Source: Polaromonas sp. UBA5171
GTDB taxonomy: Bacteria > Pseudomonadota > Gammaproteobacteria > Burkholderiales > Burkholderiaceae_C
Length of the DNA stretch: 8,497 nt
Reading direction: 5' to 3'
Assembly: GCA_002413395.1 (NCBI GenBank)
Contig: DHWX01000101.1
Span: forward strand, 1-8,497
Shown here: piece by piece, positions 1 through 8,497 of the stretch
Position numbering within the stretch: position 1 is the first letter of the stretch
Layout of the letters: each line of letters begins with the position of its first letter
Notes under the pieces: generated by a model
Seen by the model: the letters and a program-made list of their open reading frames with translations, nothing else
The model's database searches: none
Told to the model about the DNA's origin: nothing
Program-made: the position numbers and the translations under genes

Positions 1-183
1 AATCTTGGCGCAAAAAAGACCGTCGCGCTCAGGCTTGAAAGTACGGTAGTTGATGGTTTCAGGCTTTTTGACTTCACCGAAAGACCACGAACGGATCTTC
101 TCGGGCGATGCCATACCGATCTTGATGGCATCGAAATGCTCATCCGGCGTGAATTGCTTGAACAGGTCGAGTAATGATTTCAT
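1..183 (-). CDS. rpoC: RNA polymerase subunit beta' (RpoC), N-terminal fragment
   Basis: This is the start of the largest catalytic subunit of RNA polymerase; the gene runs off the left edge, so only the first 61 residues are present. The ATG is at 181-183. The visible protein begins [10 protein letters not shown] and carries the conserved beta' N-terminal stretch [18 protein letters not shown] (residues 30-47), followed by [14 protein letters not shown]. The last residues lead into the region that in known RpoC proteins holds the zinc-binding cysteines near the clamp; one cysteine (residue 58) is visible. A purine-rich ribosome-binding stretch (AAGGA about 8 nt before the ATG) supports this start. 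It lies 26 nt after the rpoB stop and is surely co-transcribed with it. Identification is very secure; completeness cannot be judged. Confidence 0.97.
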
Positions 184-209
184 GAGTTAAATCCTTTTCT
201 TTCCTGTGA

Positions 210-4322
<4,113 letters not shown>

Positions 4323-4357
4323 GAGTTCTCCGCGTTGATGGGCTCTGGTGACTCTGG

Positions 4358-4384
4358 TGCCCGAATACACCACGTATTCGGGCA
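4358..4384 (-). promoter_or_regulatory. Perfect 11-bp hairpin upstream of rpoB start
   Basis: The arms TGCCCGAATAC and GTATTCGGGCA are perfectly complementary around a 5-nt loop. The hairpin ends 35 nt before the rpoB ATG and is not followed by a T-run in the direction of transcription, so it is not a classical terminator. A processing (RNase III) site, an mRNA-stabilising 5' structure or a regulatory element for rpoB translation are all possible. The structure is read directly from sequence; the role is unknown. Confidence 0.55.
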
Positions 4385-4529
4385 GGCTTGGTGGGTTGGC
4401 CACTACCAACCATGGCGGACGGTGACGCATTGCGCTCACCCGAACCAAGGCATTTTCTGAAGTCGGGGGTCAGAAAATACTGGAAAAAGGACTGCAATAA
4501 TCTTTTTTCCGGTGTTTCCGAAAAATGCG

Positions 4530-4576
4530 AAAGGCTGGAAGCCCGATTTGGGTCTTCCAGCCTTTGCAGACCCAAA
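4530..4576 (-). terminator. Probable rplL-rpoB attenuator with interlocking stems
   Basis: Two perfect complementarities overlap just after the rplL stop. The first pairs 4568-4576 with 4547-4555 (9 bp, TTTGGGTCT arm). The second pairs 4554-4565 with 4530-4541 (12 bp, AAAGGCTGGAAG arm). The 5' arm of the 12-bp stem sits in the loop of the first stem, so the two are either alternatives or, if the first is trimmed to 7 bp, the two stems of an H-type pseudoknot. After the 12-bp stem the RNA reads CGCATTTTT, an offset and imperfect U-tract, which fits a leaky terminator rather than a strong one. Partial termination here would set the ratio of ribosomal protein to RNA polymerase mRNA. The function is inferred from position. 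Confidence 0.65.
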
Positions 4577-4578
4577 AA

Positions 4579-4956
4579 TTATTTGAGTTCGACTTTCGCG
4601 CCAGCTTCTTCAAGCTTTTTCTTGGCAGCTTCTGCATCAGCTTTGGGAGCGCCTTCCTTGACGTTTTTCGGCGCACCGTCTACCAGATCCTTGGCTTCCT
4701 TCAGGCCCAGGCCGGTGAGTTCGCGAACCGCCTTGATAACCTGCACCTTGTTCGGGCCAGCTTCCAGCAGTACGACGTTGAAATCGGTTTTTTCTTCAAC
4801 CGCCGCCGCGCCTGCGCCAGCTCCGCCAGCTGCGGGAGCGGCCATGGCGGCTGCGCTCACGCCAAATTTCTCTTCGATGGCTTTCACCAGCTCGTTGAGT
4901 TCGAGGACCGTCATGCTATCCAGCGCGGTCAAAAATGTGTCTTTATCGAATGCCAT
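4579..4956 (-). CDS. rplL: 50S ribosomal protein L7/L12
   Basis: Stalk protein of the large ribosomal subunit, present in several copies per ribosome as dimers on L10; it recruits and stimulates the translational GTPases (EF-Tu, EF-G, IF2, RF3). It has 125 residues, normal for the family. The N-terminal dimerisation domain (about 1-33, MAFDKDTFLTALDSMTV...) is followed by an Ala/Gly-rich flexible hinge (about 34-52) and the globular C-terminal domain (about 55-125) with the conserved factor-binding segment KVQVIKAVRELTGLGLKEAKDLVD. The ATG at 4954-4956 has AGGAAA about 5 nt upstream. It follows rplJ after 81 nt containing a GC-rich hairpin and is followed closely by the rpoB attenuator. Intact and typical. 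Confidence 0.99.
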   Translation of the reverse strand: MAFDKDTFLTALDSMTVLELNELVKAIEEKFGVSAAAMAAPAAGGAGAGAAAVEEKTDFNVVLLEAGPNKVQVIKAVRELTGLGLKEAKDLVDGAPKNVKEGAPKADAEAAKKKLEEAGAKVELK

Positions 4957-4987
4957 TTTGATTTCCTAAAAAGTTCTTTAACAGTTG

Positions 4988-5023
4988 GGGACGAAGCTGG
5001 CGCCATGCGCCGCAGACTGTCCC
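4988..5023 (-). promoter_or_regulatory. GC-rich hairpin between rplJ and rplL
   Basis: An outer stem (GGGAC/GTCCC, 4988-4992 with 5019-5023) encloses an inner stem (GGCGC/GCGCC, 4999-5003 with 5007-5011, 3-nt loop). It starts 14 nt after the rplJ stop and ends about 30 nt before the rplL ATG. L7/L12 is needed in several-fold excess over L10, so an element here could affect rplL translation or mRNA processing; that role is inference. There is no T-run after it, so it is not a classical terminator. Confidence 0.4.
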
Positions 5024-5037
5024 GCAAGGTCTATCAA

Positions 5038-5577
5038 TTACGCCGCTGCGGGCTCTGGCGCAAGCTCTGCCGCCACCGCCACATCGCTGCCGCTGCCTTT
5101 TTTCGCCGCCAGCGCGCCCAGAACAATGGCCGTACGCGAGATAGGCGACATCAGCAAGCCACACAACATGCCCAATAACACGTCCTTCGAAGGAATGCTG
5201 GCCAGTTGCTTCACGCCGTTCACATCCAGCGCTTTTCCACCAAATGCACCGCCACGAATGACCAGTTTGTCGTTGGTTTTCGCGAAGTCAGCCACTACTT
5301 TTGCAGCGGCAACGGCATCTGTTGAAAAGCCGTAGATCAGCGGACCGGTCATCTGGTCGGACACAACTTCAAATGCGCTGCCTGCCACGGCGCGTCGAGC
5401 CAGGGTGTTCTTCAGAACACTCAGGTTCACGCCTTTGTCGCGGGCTTGGCTGCGCAGTCGGGTCATGTCAGCAACCGTGATGCCACGGTATTCCGCCATC
5501 ACGAGCGTTTGGGCAATTGCTGCGAGGCCAGTCACTTCATCAATGACGGCTTGTTTCTCACTGCGATTGAGACTCAA
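5038..5577 (-). CDS. rplJ: 50S ribosomal protein L10, probable TTG start
   Basis: Base of the ribosomal stalk: L10 binds 23S rRNA near L11 through its N-terminal domain and carries the L7/L12 dimers on its C-terminal helix. With the TTG at 5575-5577 as start it has 179 residues, in the normal range. That choice is supported by AAGGAG placed 6 nt upstream and by the protein then beginning (M)SLNRSEKQAVIDEV, the usual betaproteobacterial start. The frame is open for 17 more codons to a GTG at 5626-5628, but those codons read through the Shine-Dalgarno and look like leader. VLKNTLARRAV (about 54-64) is the conserved RNA-binding-domain segment. The C-terminus ends in an Ala/Pro-rich tail (AELAPEPAAA). 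A 284-nt leader precedes it and rplL follows. Confidence 0.97.
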   Translation of the reverse strand: MSLNRSEKQAVIDEVTGLAAIAQTLVMAEYRGITVADMTRLRSQARDKGVNLSVLKNTLARRAVAGSAFEVVSDQMTGPLIYGFSTDAVAAAKVVADFAKTNDKLVIRGGAFGGKALDVNGVKQLASIPSKDVLLGMLCGLLMSPISRTAIVLGALAAKKGSGSDVAVAAELAPEPAAA

Positions 5578-5590
5578 GGTCTTCTCCTTA
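5571..5590 (-). promoter_or_regulatory. Ribosome-binding site deciding the TTG start of rplJ
   Basis: On the minus strand AAGGAG (about 5584-5589) is followed by six bases and then TTG AGT CTC. The strong Shine-Dalgarno at ideal spacing picks this TTG over the upstream in-frame GTG at 5626-5628, whose reading would translate through the Shine-Dalgarno. No ATG lies at an equivalent place. Confidence 0.75.
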
Positions 5591-5690
5591 AAAATGTGTT
5601 TTCGGGTTTCAGCTTGCGCCTCCACCACTTAACACGCTCATGTTCAGCGACCAACTGTTTCAGATTTTTCTCAAAACCCTTCAAGCAGCG

Positions 5691-5802
5691 GGACCGCCAT
5701 CTGCGTTGGCTATCTTTCGATTAAGTGCCGGGCTCAAAATTGCTTCACTTGAACTGGCACACCAACGGTCCTGGATGACCTGCCAGGGAAGAACCCCAAC
5801 AG
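5691..5802 (-). promoter_or_regulatory. Candidate L10 autoregulatory leader of rplJ
   Basis: Part of the 284-nt gap between rplA and rplJ. As minus-strand RNA it can fold into a hairpin at 5780-5802 (CTGTTGGG arm, with two G-U pairs and one bulge). Next is a longer element closed by GGAC/GTCC (5768-5771 with 5691-5694), continued by CGTTGG/CCAACG (5762-5767 with 5704-5709) and GTGCC/GGCAC (5756-5760 with 5725-5729), and capped by a small AU/GU stem; CTTAAT sits in the asymmetric internal loop. In proteobacteria the rplJ leader is bound by the L10-L7/L12 complex to repress its own translation, and the position and shape fit that. I matched this by eye only; the covariance-model check is not done. 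The rest of the gap shows no gene and no clear promoter. Confidence 0.55.
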
Positions 5803-5861
5803 CCCACCACATCGAACAACCCTTCTTTCGGATCATTCAAATTCTTGCTCTCTTCCCGGAT

Positions 5862-6557
5862 TTACGCCGCGATGGTTTGCGTATCGACGCGTACGCCCAC
5901 ACCCATCGTTGACGAAACCGCCACTTTCTTCAGATAAACACCCTTACTGGTAGCCGGCTTGGCTTTGATCAAGGCGTCGATCAATGCAGCCAGATTGCCT
6001 TGCAACTTGGCGGTATCAAACGAGCGGCGACCAATGGTGCCGTGCACGATACCAGCCTTGTCAACACGGAACTGAACCTGACCAGCTTTGGCGTTCCTGA
6101 CCGCCGTGGCAACGTCAGGTGTGACGGTACCGACTTTGGGGTTGGGCATCAGGCCGCGCGGGCCCAGAATCTGACCCAGCGTACCAACGACGCGCATGGC
6201 ATCGGGGGAAGCGATCACCACGTCAAAATCCATTTTTCCGGCTTTGATGTCAGCCGCCAGATCGTCCATGCCCACGATGTCAGCACCGGCGGCTTTGGCT
6301 TCTTCGGCCTTGGCGCCCTGGGCAAACACGGCAACACGCTTGGTTTTACCGGTGCCATTGGGCAACACGACAGCGCCGCGAACGACCTGGTCAGATTTTT
6401 TGGCGTCAATACCGAGCTGCACCGCCACATCAATGGATTCATCAAATTTAGCGACGGCAAATTCCTTCACCAGACCCAGTGCGTCAGGCACTGCGTAAAG
6501 CTTGCTGCTGTCGATCTTGTCGCCGATCGTTTTTTGGCGTTTGGTTAGCTTGCTCAT
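5862..6557 (-). CDS. rplA: 50S ribosomal protein L1
   Basis: Large-subunit protein that binds helices of 23S rRNA to form the mobile L1 stalk, which moves with deacylated tRNA at the E site; in many bacteria free L1 also represses translation of the rplK-rplA mRNA. It has 231 residues, the normal length. The hallmark LGPRGLMPNPKVGTVT lies at residues 131-146, with the N-terminal MSKLTKRQK and the C-terminal GVYLKKVAVSSTMGVGVRVD also typical. The ATG at 6555-6557 overlaps the rplK stop by 4 nt (ATGA), and a GGAGG element lies inside the end of rplK, so the two are translationally coupled. A 284-nt gap follows before rplJ. Confidence 0.99.
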   Translation of the reverse strand: MSKLTKRQKTIGDKIDSSKLYAVPDALGLVKEFAVAKFDESIDVAVQLGIDAKKSDQVVRGAVVLPNGTGKTKRVAVFAQGAKAEEAKAAGADIVGMDDLAADIKAGKMDFDVVIASPDAMRVVGTLGQILGPRGLMPNPKVGTVTPDVATAVRNAKAGQVQFRVDKAGIVHGTIGRRSFDTAKLQGNLAALIDALIKAKPATSKGVYLKKVAVSSTMGVGVRVDTQTIAA

Positions 6558-6988
6558 ATCACTCCCTCCACCGTCACGCCCATGGATCGGGCAGAGCCGG
6601 CAATCGTACGCACGGCCGCATTCATATCGGCCGCCGTCATGTCCTTCATTTTGGTTTTGGCAATTTCTTCCAGCTGGGCGCGGGTGATCTTGCCGACTTT
6701 GACGGTGTGCGGCGTCGCCGAACCCTTGTCGAGCTTGATGGCCTTCTTGATCAAGGTGACCGCCGGAGGCGTCTTGATGATGAAGGTAAAGCTCTTGTCC
6801 GCGTAAGCTGTGATCACCACAGGCAGTGGCAAGCCTGGCTCAACACCTTGGGTCTGGGCATTGAAAGCCTTGCAGAATTCCATGATGTTCAGGCCACGCT
6901 GACCCAGCGCCGGGCCAATCGGGGGGGATGGGTTGGCCTTGCCAGCTGGAACTTGCAGCTTGACGAAGCCGACGATTTTTTTCGCCAT
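6554..6988 (-). CDS. rplK: 50S ribosomal protein L11
   Basis: Component of the GTPase-associated centre: it binds the thiostrepton loop of 23S rRNA with L10 nearby and, in the stringent response, is needed for RelA activation. It has 144 residues, the usual length. The N-terminal segment MAKKIVGFVKLQVPAGKANP and then SPPIGPALGQRGLNIMEFC (about 21-39) includes the conserved prolines lining the thiostrepton site; the C-terminal RTIAGSARSMGVTVEG is the rRNA-binding domain end. The start is ATG 6986-6988 with AAGGAG 6 nt upstream. An in-frame ATG at 7007-7009 is rejected because it would translate through this Shine-Dalgarno. It overlaps rplA by 4 nt and follows nusG after 227 nt that may hold a separate promoter. 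Confidence 0.99.
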   Translation of the reverse strand: MAKKIVGFVKLQVPAGKANPSPPIGPALGQRGLNIMEFCKAFNAQTQGVEPGLPLPVVITAYADKSFTFIIKTPPAVTLIKKAIKLDKGSATPHTVKVGKITRAQLEEIAKTKMKDMTAADMNAAVRTIAGSARSMGVTVEGVI

Positions 6989-7215
6989 ACTTTTCTCCTT
7001 GCGGGTCATAACGCCTGGATCTGTTAAAAAAACAGCCCAGACTCCCCGGGGTTACACAACTCAATAAGGGTTCGGAAGAGCCCTTTGTGCCGAGTTGCAA
7101 AGCACAAAATTCATAGGATCGAATTCGAATTTACAAATTTATCTGATCAGATTAAAAACCGGGCTAAACGCTGTTCCACAGGTGCCTTGCCCTGTTCTGT
7201 ATCTATGTTGCTTGC
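6989..7215 (-). promoter_or_regulatory. nusG-rplK gap, AT-rich palindromic regulatory region
   Basis: This 227-nt gap is gene-free. From nusG toward rplK it shows a weak stem (GGGC 7189-7192 with GCCC 7161-7164) followed by TTTTT at 7154-7158, a possible leaky terminator. After that come a perfect 12-bp palindrome at 7141-7152 (ATCTGATCAGAT), a perfect 10-bp palindrome at 7119-7128 (TCGAATTCGA) and an inverted repeat TTTGTGC/GCACAAA (7084-7090, 7102-7108). Last is a CTGTT/AACAG mini-hairpin with a run of seven T at about 7026-7032. The block 7106-7160 is much richer in A+T than the genes around it. In E. coli a separate promoter for rplK lies in the equivalent gap; I could not identify convincing -35 and -10 boxes, so the promoter is inferred from position and composition. 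Confidence 0.45.
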
Positions 7216-7812
7216 TCAAGTCTTTTCAATCTGGCTAAAGTCCAGCTCAACCGGTGTGGCACGACCGAAAATCGTCACCGAAACACGTACCTTGTTCTTT
7301 TCGTAATTGACCTCTTCCACCGTTCCGTTGAAATCGGTGAATGGACCATCCTTGACGCGGACATACTCGCCCGTTTCAAATTCGACCTTGTGGCGCGGCT
7401 TCTCAGTGCCCACCTGCATCTGGCTTACGATTTTCTGGACATCTTCCTCGGAAATCGGGGAAGGGCGGTTCTTTGCACCACCGACAAATCCAGTGACCTT
7501 GTTGGTGTGTTTGACCAAATGCCAGGTTTCGTCATCCATCACCATCTCGACCAGCACATAGCCAGGGAAAAACCGGCGCTCGGTCGTTTTCTTCTGGCCA
7601 TTCTTGATTTCAACCACTTCTTCAGTGGGCACCAAAAAACGGCCAAACTTGGCCTGCATGCCGGCACGGTTGATGCGCTCAACAATATTGCGCTCGGCCG
7701 CCTTCTCCATGCCGGAGTAGGCATGTACGACATACCATTGCATGCCAGGGGTCGGCGTGAGAGACGCGCCCGCCGCCACTTCGCTGACTACCGTGCCATT
7801 GAGATCACTCAT
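7216..7812 (-). CDS. nusG: Transcription termination/antitermination protein NusG
   Basis: General transcription elongation factor that clamps RNA polymerase through its N-terminal domain and uses its KOW domain to contact Rho or ribosomal protein S10. It has 198 residues. WYVVHAYSG at 26-34 starts the NGN domain; FFPGYVLVEM is at 81-90; the linker leads to the KOW domain VRVKDGPFTDFNGTVEEVN from 151 and IFGRATPVELDFSQI near the end. The ATG at 7810-7812 shares one base with the secE stop (TAATG), implying coupled translation. This start gives about 20 residues before the NGN domain, somewhat longer than E. coli NusG. The frame is open upstream into secE, but that is shadow. A 227-nt gap separates it from rplK. 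Confidence 0.98.
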   Translation of the reverse strand: MSDLNGTVVSEVAAGASLTPTPGMQWYVVHAYSGMEKAAERNIVERINRAGMQAKFGRFLVPTEEVVEIKNGQKKTTERRFFPGYVLVEMVMDDETWHLVKHTNKVTGFVGGAKNRPSPISEEDVQKIVSQMQVGTEKPRHKVEFETGEYVRVKDGPFTDFNGTVEEVNYEKNKVRVSVTIFGRATPVELDFSQIEKT

Positions 7813-8195
7813 TATTTTTTCCATCCCAGGATCAGGTCGTAAAACACCCACTCGAGGGTCATGTCGGTCAGCCACAAAAACAACGCCATCAGCACCACAA
7901 AACCGAACACGTAGGCAGTCATTTGGATGGTCTCTTTGCGGGACGGCCAAACGACTTTTCTGACTTCGCGCGAGGAGTCCCGTCCAAAAGCCACCAACTG
8001 CCGACCCGACTCGGACCACAGGAAAACAACAGCAGCCACCGCCAAGCCAACAATCAGGACGCCCCATTGGACCGTCTGACCCTGCCTACCCAGCAAATAA
8101 AAGCCCGCGAGCGAAGCCAGCACCAGCGCAGCAGCCAGTCCAAGCTTGGCTTTGTCGGCATTGGTACTGACGGTTTCAACTTGAGAAGAGGCCAT
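7812..8195 (-). CDS. secE: Preprotein translocase subunit SecE
   Basis: Membrane subunit of the SecYEG translocon that clamps and stabilises SecY. It has 127 residues with three predicted membrane segments (about 17-36, 43-60 and 93-111), the long three-span form seen in E. coli and relatives rather than the single-span form. The conserved cytoplasmic amphipathic segment before the last span reads REVRKVVWPSRKET (76-89), the family signature. The start is ATG 8193-8195, with a modest GGA-containing ribosome-binding stretch about 12 nt upstream. It ends LILGWKK and its stop overlaps the nusG ATG by one base. It lies downstream of tRNA-Trp across a 137-nt gap, in the usual secE-nusG pair. Confidence 0.98.
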   Translation of the reverse strand: MASSQVETVSTNADKAKLGLAAALVLASLAGFYLLGRQGQTVQWGVLIVGLAVAAVVFLWSESGRQLVAFGRDSSREVRKVVWPSRKETIQMTAYVFGFVVLMALFLWLTDMTLEWVFYDLILGWKK

Positions 8196-8243
8196 GATCG
8201 CCGATTTTCCTGTTCAATCTTTGCTGCACCCTTGCAGACGCTT

Positions 8244-8278
8244 AAGCCCACCTGAAGCTCTTGACTCCTGGCGGGCTT
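8244..8278 (-). promoter_or_regulatory. Hairpin in the tRNA-Trp to secE leader
   Basis: The 137-nt gap between tRNA-Trp and secE has no gene. AAGCCC (8273-8278 on the minus strand) pairs with GGGCTT (8244-8249). The stem continues through one G-U pair and two more G-C pairs, giving 9 bp with a 17-nt loop; the G-U is a valid pair only in the minus-strand RNA. A second small stem CTGCA/TGCAG with a 4-nt loop is at 8224-8237. These may be 3'-processing or leader structures after tRNA cleavage. No convincing promoter was found in this gap. Confidence 0.35.
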
Positions 8279-8332
8279 GCTTTTAACTATTCAAACTACC
8301 TGTAGCGTCGTCGCCACACCTCAATAACCGGG

Positions 8333-8408
8333 TGGCAGGGGCAGTAGGAATCGAACCTACAACCTTCGGTTTTGGAGACCGACGCTCTGCCAATTGAGCT
8401 ATACCCCT
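8333..8408 (-). tRNA. tRNA-Trp (anticodon CCA)
   Basis: The 76-nt sequence folds into a complete cloverleaf. The acceptor stem AGGGGTA pairs with TGCCCCT (one G-T pair), and the D arm is GCTC/GAGC with loop AATTGGCA. The anticodon arm is TCGGT/ACCGA with loop CTCCAAA (anticodon CCA at 8373-8375). A five-base variable region is followed by the T arm GTAGG/CCTAC with loop TTCGATT. The discriminator G and the CCA end are encoded. The gene sits between tuf and secE, the usual betaproteobacterial arrangement, and is probably cut out of a transcript shared with one or both neighbours. Confidence 0.98.
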
Positions 8409-8428
8409 GCAAATCTTCTACCCATTTG

Positions 8429-8466
8429 GGGACAGATCAAAAAATCGTACTTTTTTGATTTGTCCC
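8429..8466. repeat. Long palindrome between tuf and tRNA-Trp
   Basis: The arms GGGACAGATCAAAAAA (8429-8444) and TTTTTTGATTTGTCCC (8451-8466) are complementary at 15 of 16 positions, with a 6-nt loop; the single exception is G/T, which pairs as G-U only in plus-strand RNA. It fills most of the 68-nt gap. In the direction of transcription it starts 10 nt after the tuf stop. There is no T-run after the second arm, though the stem itself ends in A6/T6. It could be a tuf terminator, a processing signal, or a relic REP/MITE-like palindrome: the edge TTGGGGACAGATC resembles motifs I associate with REP elements of IS200-like transposases, a recollection that I could not test here. Confidence 0.6.
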
Positions 8467-8476
8467 ATCCCGCAAC

Positions 8477-8497
8477 TTACGCAATAATCTTTGCCAC
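8477..8497 (-). CDS. tuf: Elongation factor Tu, C-terminal end (partial)
   Basis: Only the last six codons and the TAA stop are inside the window, reading VAKIIA-stop. This matches the normal C-terminus of bacterial EF-Tu (V-A-K-I-I-x), and tuf is the expected gene immediately upstream of tRNA-Trp and secE in betaproteobacteria. EF-Tu delivers aminoacyl-tRNA to the ribosomal A site. The call rests on six residues plus synteny, so it is likely but not proven from this window alone. Confidence 0.85.
   Translation of the reverse strand: MAKIIA

Larger units (their letters stand above)
4323..4578 (-). promoter_or_regulatory. Structured rplL-rpoB intercistronic leader
   Basis: This 256-nt stretch between the rplL stop and the rpoB start contains no convincing gene. 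Read as minus-strand RNA it is a chain of possible hairpins: 4530-4565 (12 bp, listed separately), 4452-4478 (9 bp perfect, ATTTTCTGA arms, 9-nt loop), 4421-4440 (8 bp with one bulge), 4394-4411 (6 bp, GGTTGG/CCAACC arms) and 4358-4384 (11 bp, listed separately). In E. coli the same gap holds a partial terminator and an RNase III processing site that lower rpoBC expression relative to the ribosomal proteins; by position and structure this leader probably does the same. The complementarity is directly visible; the function is inferred. No clear sigma70 promoter was found here. Confidence 0.6.

Noticed and set aside
4323..4448. Upstream extension of rpoB to a GTG at 4448
   Set aside because: It would add 42 residues read from hairpin-rich leader; the conserved RpoB N-terminus and a GGAG site fit the ATG at 4322.
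6989..7009. Alternative rplK start at ATG 7009 (seven extra residues)
   Set aside because: It would translate through the perfect AAGGAG site belonging to the ATG at 6988, and L11 normally begins MAKK.
7044..7051. CCCCGGGG palindrome ahead of rplK as part of a terminator with the nearby T-run
   Set aside because: It cannot form a hairpin without a loop, and the alternative CCC/GGG stem is only 3-4 bp, too weak for a terminator call.
7813..8067. Upstream extension of nusG into secE
   Set aside because: The extension is a shadow frame of secE; the ATG overlapping the secE stop gives a normal NusG.
8196..8332. Possible sigma70 promoter ahead of secE (a TTGAGG box with downstream TAGTTT)
   Set aside because: The spacing is about 20 nt and the -10 match is poor; too weak to report as a promoter.

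Overview
The window is a slice of the conserved translation/transcription (beta or rpoB) gene cluster, read entirely from the minus strand. In transcription order (high to low coordinates) it holds: the last codons of an elongation factor Tu gene (tuf), tRNA-Trp(CCA), secE, nusG, rplK (L11), rplA (L1), rplJ (L10), rplL (L7/L12), rpoB and the first 61 codons of rpoC. Gene order tuf - tRNA-Trp - secE - nusG - rplKAJL - rpoBC, a 1370-residue RpoB with the proteobacterial insertions, an L10 beginning SLNRSEK and a NusG with an extra ~20-residue N-terminus together suggest a betaproteobacterium, most likely Burkholderiales (Comamonadaceae-like). That placement is inference from protein sequence and synteny, not from a database search.

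Layout: positions 8477-8497 are the end of tuf, followed by a 68-nt gap holding a long palindrome. Next come tRNA-Trp (8333-8408), a 137-nt secE leader, and secE and nusG sharing one base. A 227-nt gap with an AT-rich block of palindromes precedes rplK. rplK and rplA overlap by 4 nt. A 284-nt gap (probable L10 autoregulatory leader) precedes rplJ, which appears to start at TTG. An 81-nt gap with a GC-rich hairpin precedes rplL, and a 256-nt, heavily structured leader precedes rpoB. A 26-nt gap then leads to rpoC.

Functionally the block couples protein synthesis and RNA synthesis. EF-Tu and tRNA-Trp serve elongation, and SecE is part of the SecYEG translocon. NusG is the transcription elongation factor that links RNA polymerase to Rho or to the ribosome. 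L11, L1, L10 and L7/L12 build the ribosomal L1 arm and the GTPase-associated stalk, and RpoB/RpoC are the catalytic subunits of RNA polymerase. In this cluster type, expression is normally tuned by autogenous ribosomal protein feedback (L1 and L10 on their own mRNAs) and by partial termination between rplL and rpoB.

The coding content is ordinary and intact: no insertion, frameshift or novel gene was found. The interesting signals lie in the gaps. The best is directly after the rplL stop, where a 12-bp perfect hairpin interlocks with a second perfect pairing so that the RNA could form either alternative stems or an H-type pseudoknot. Others are an 11-bp hairpin 36 nt upstream of the rpoB start, the TTG start and structured leader of rplJ, and the palindrome between tuf and tRNA-Trp.
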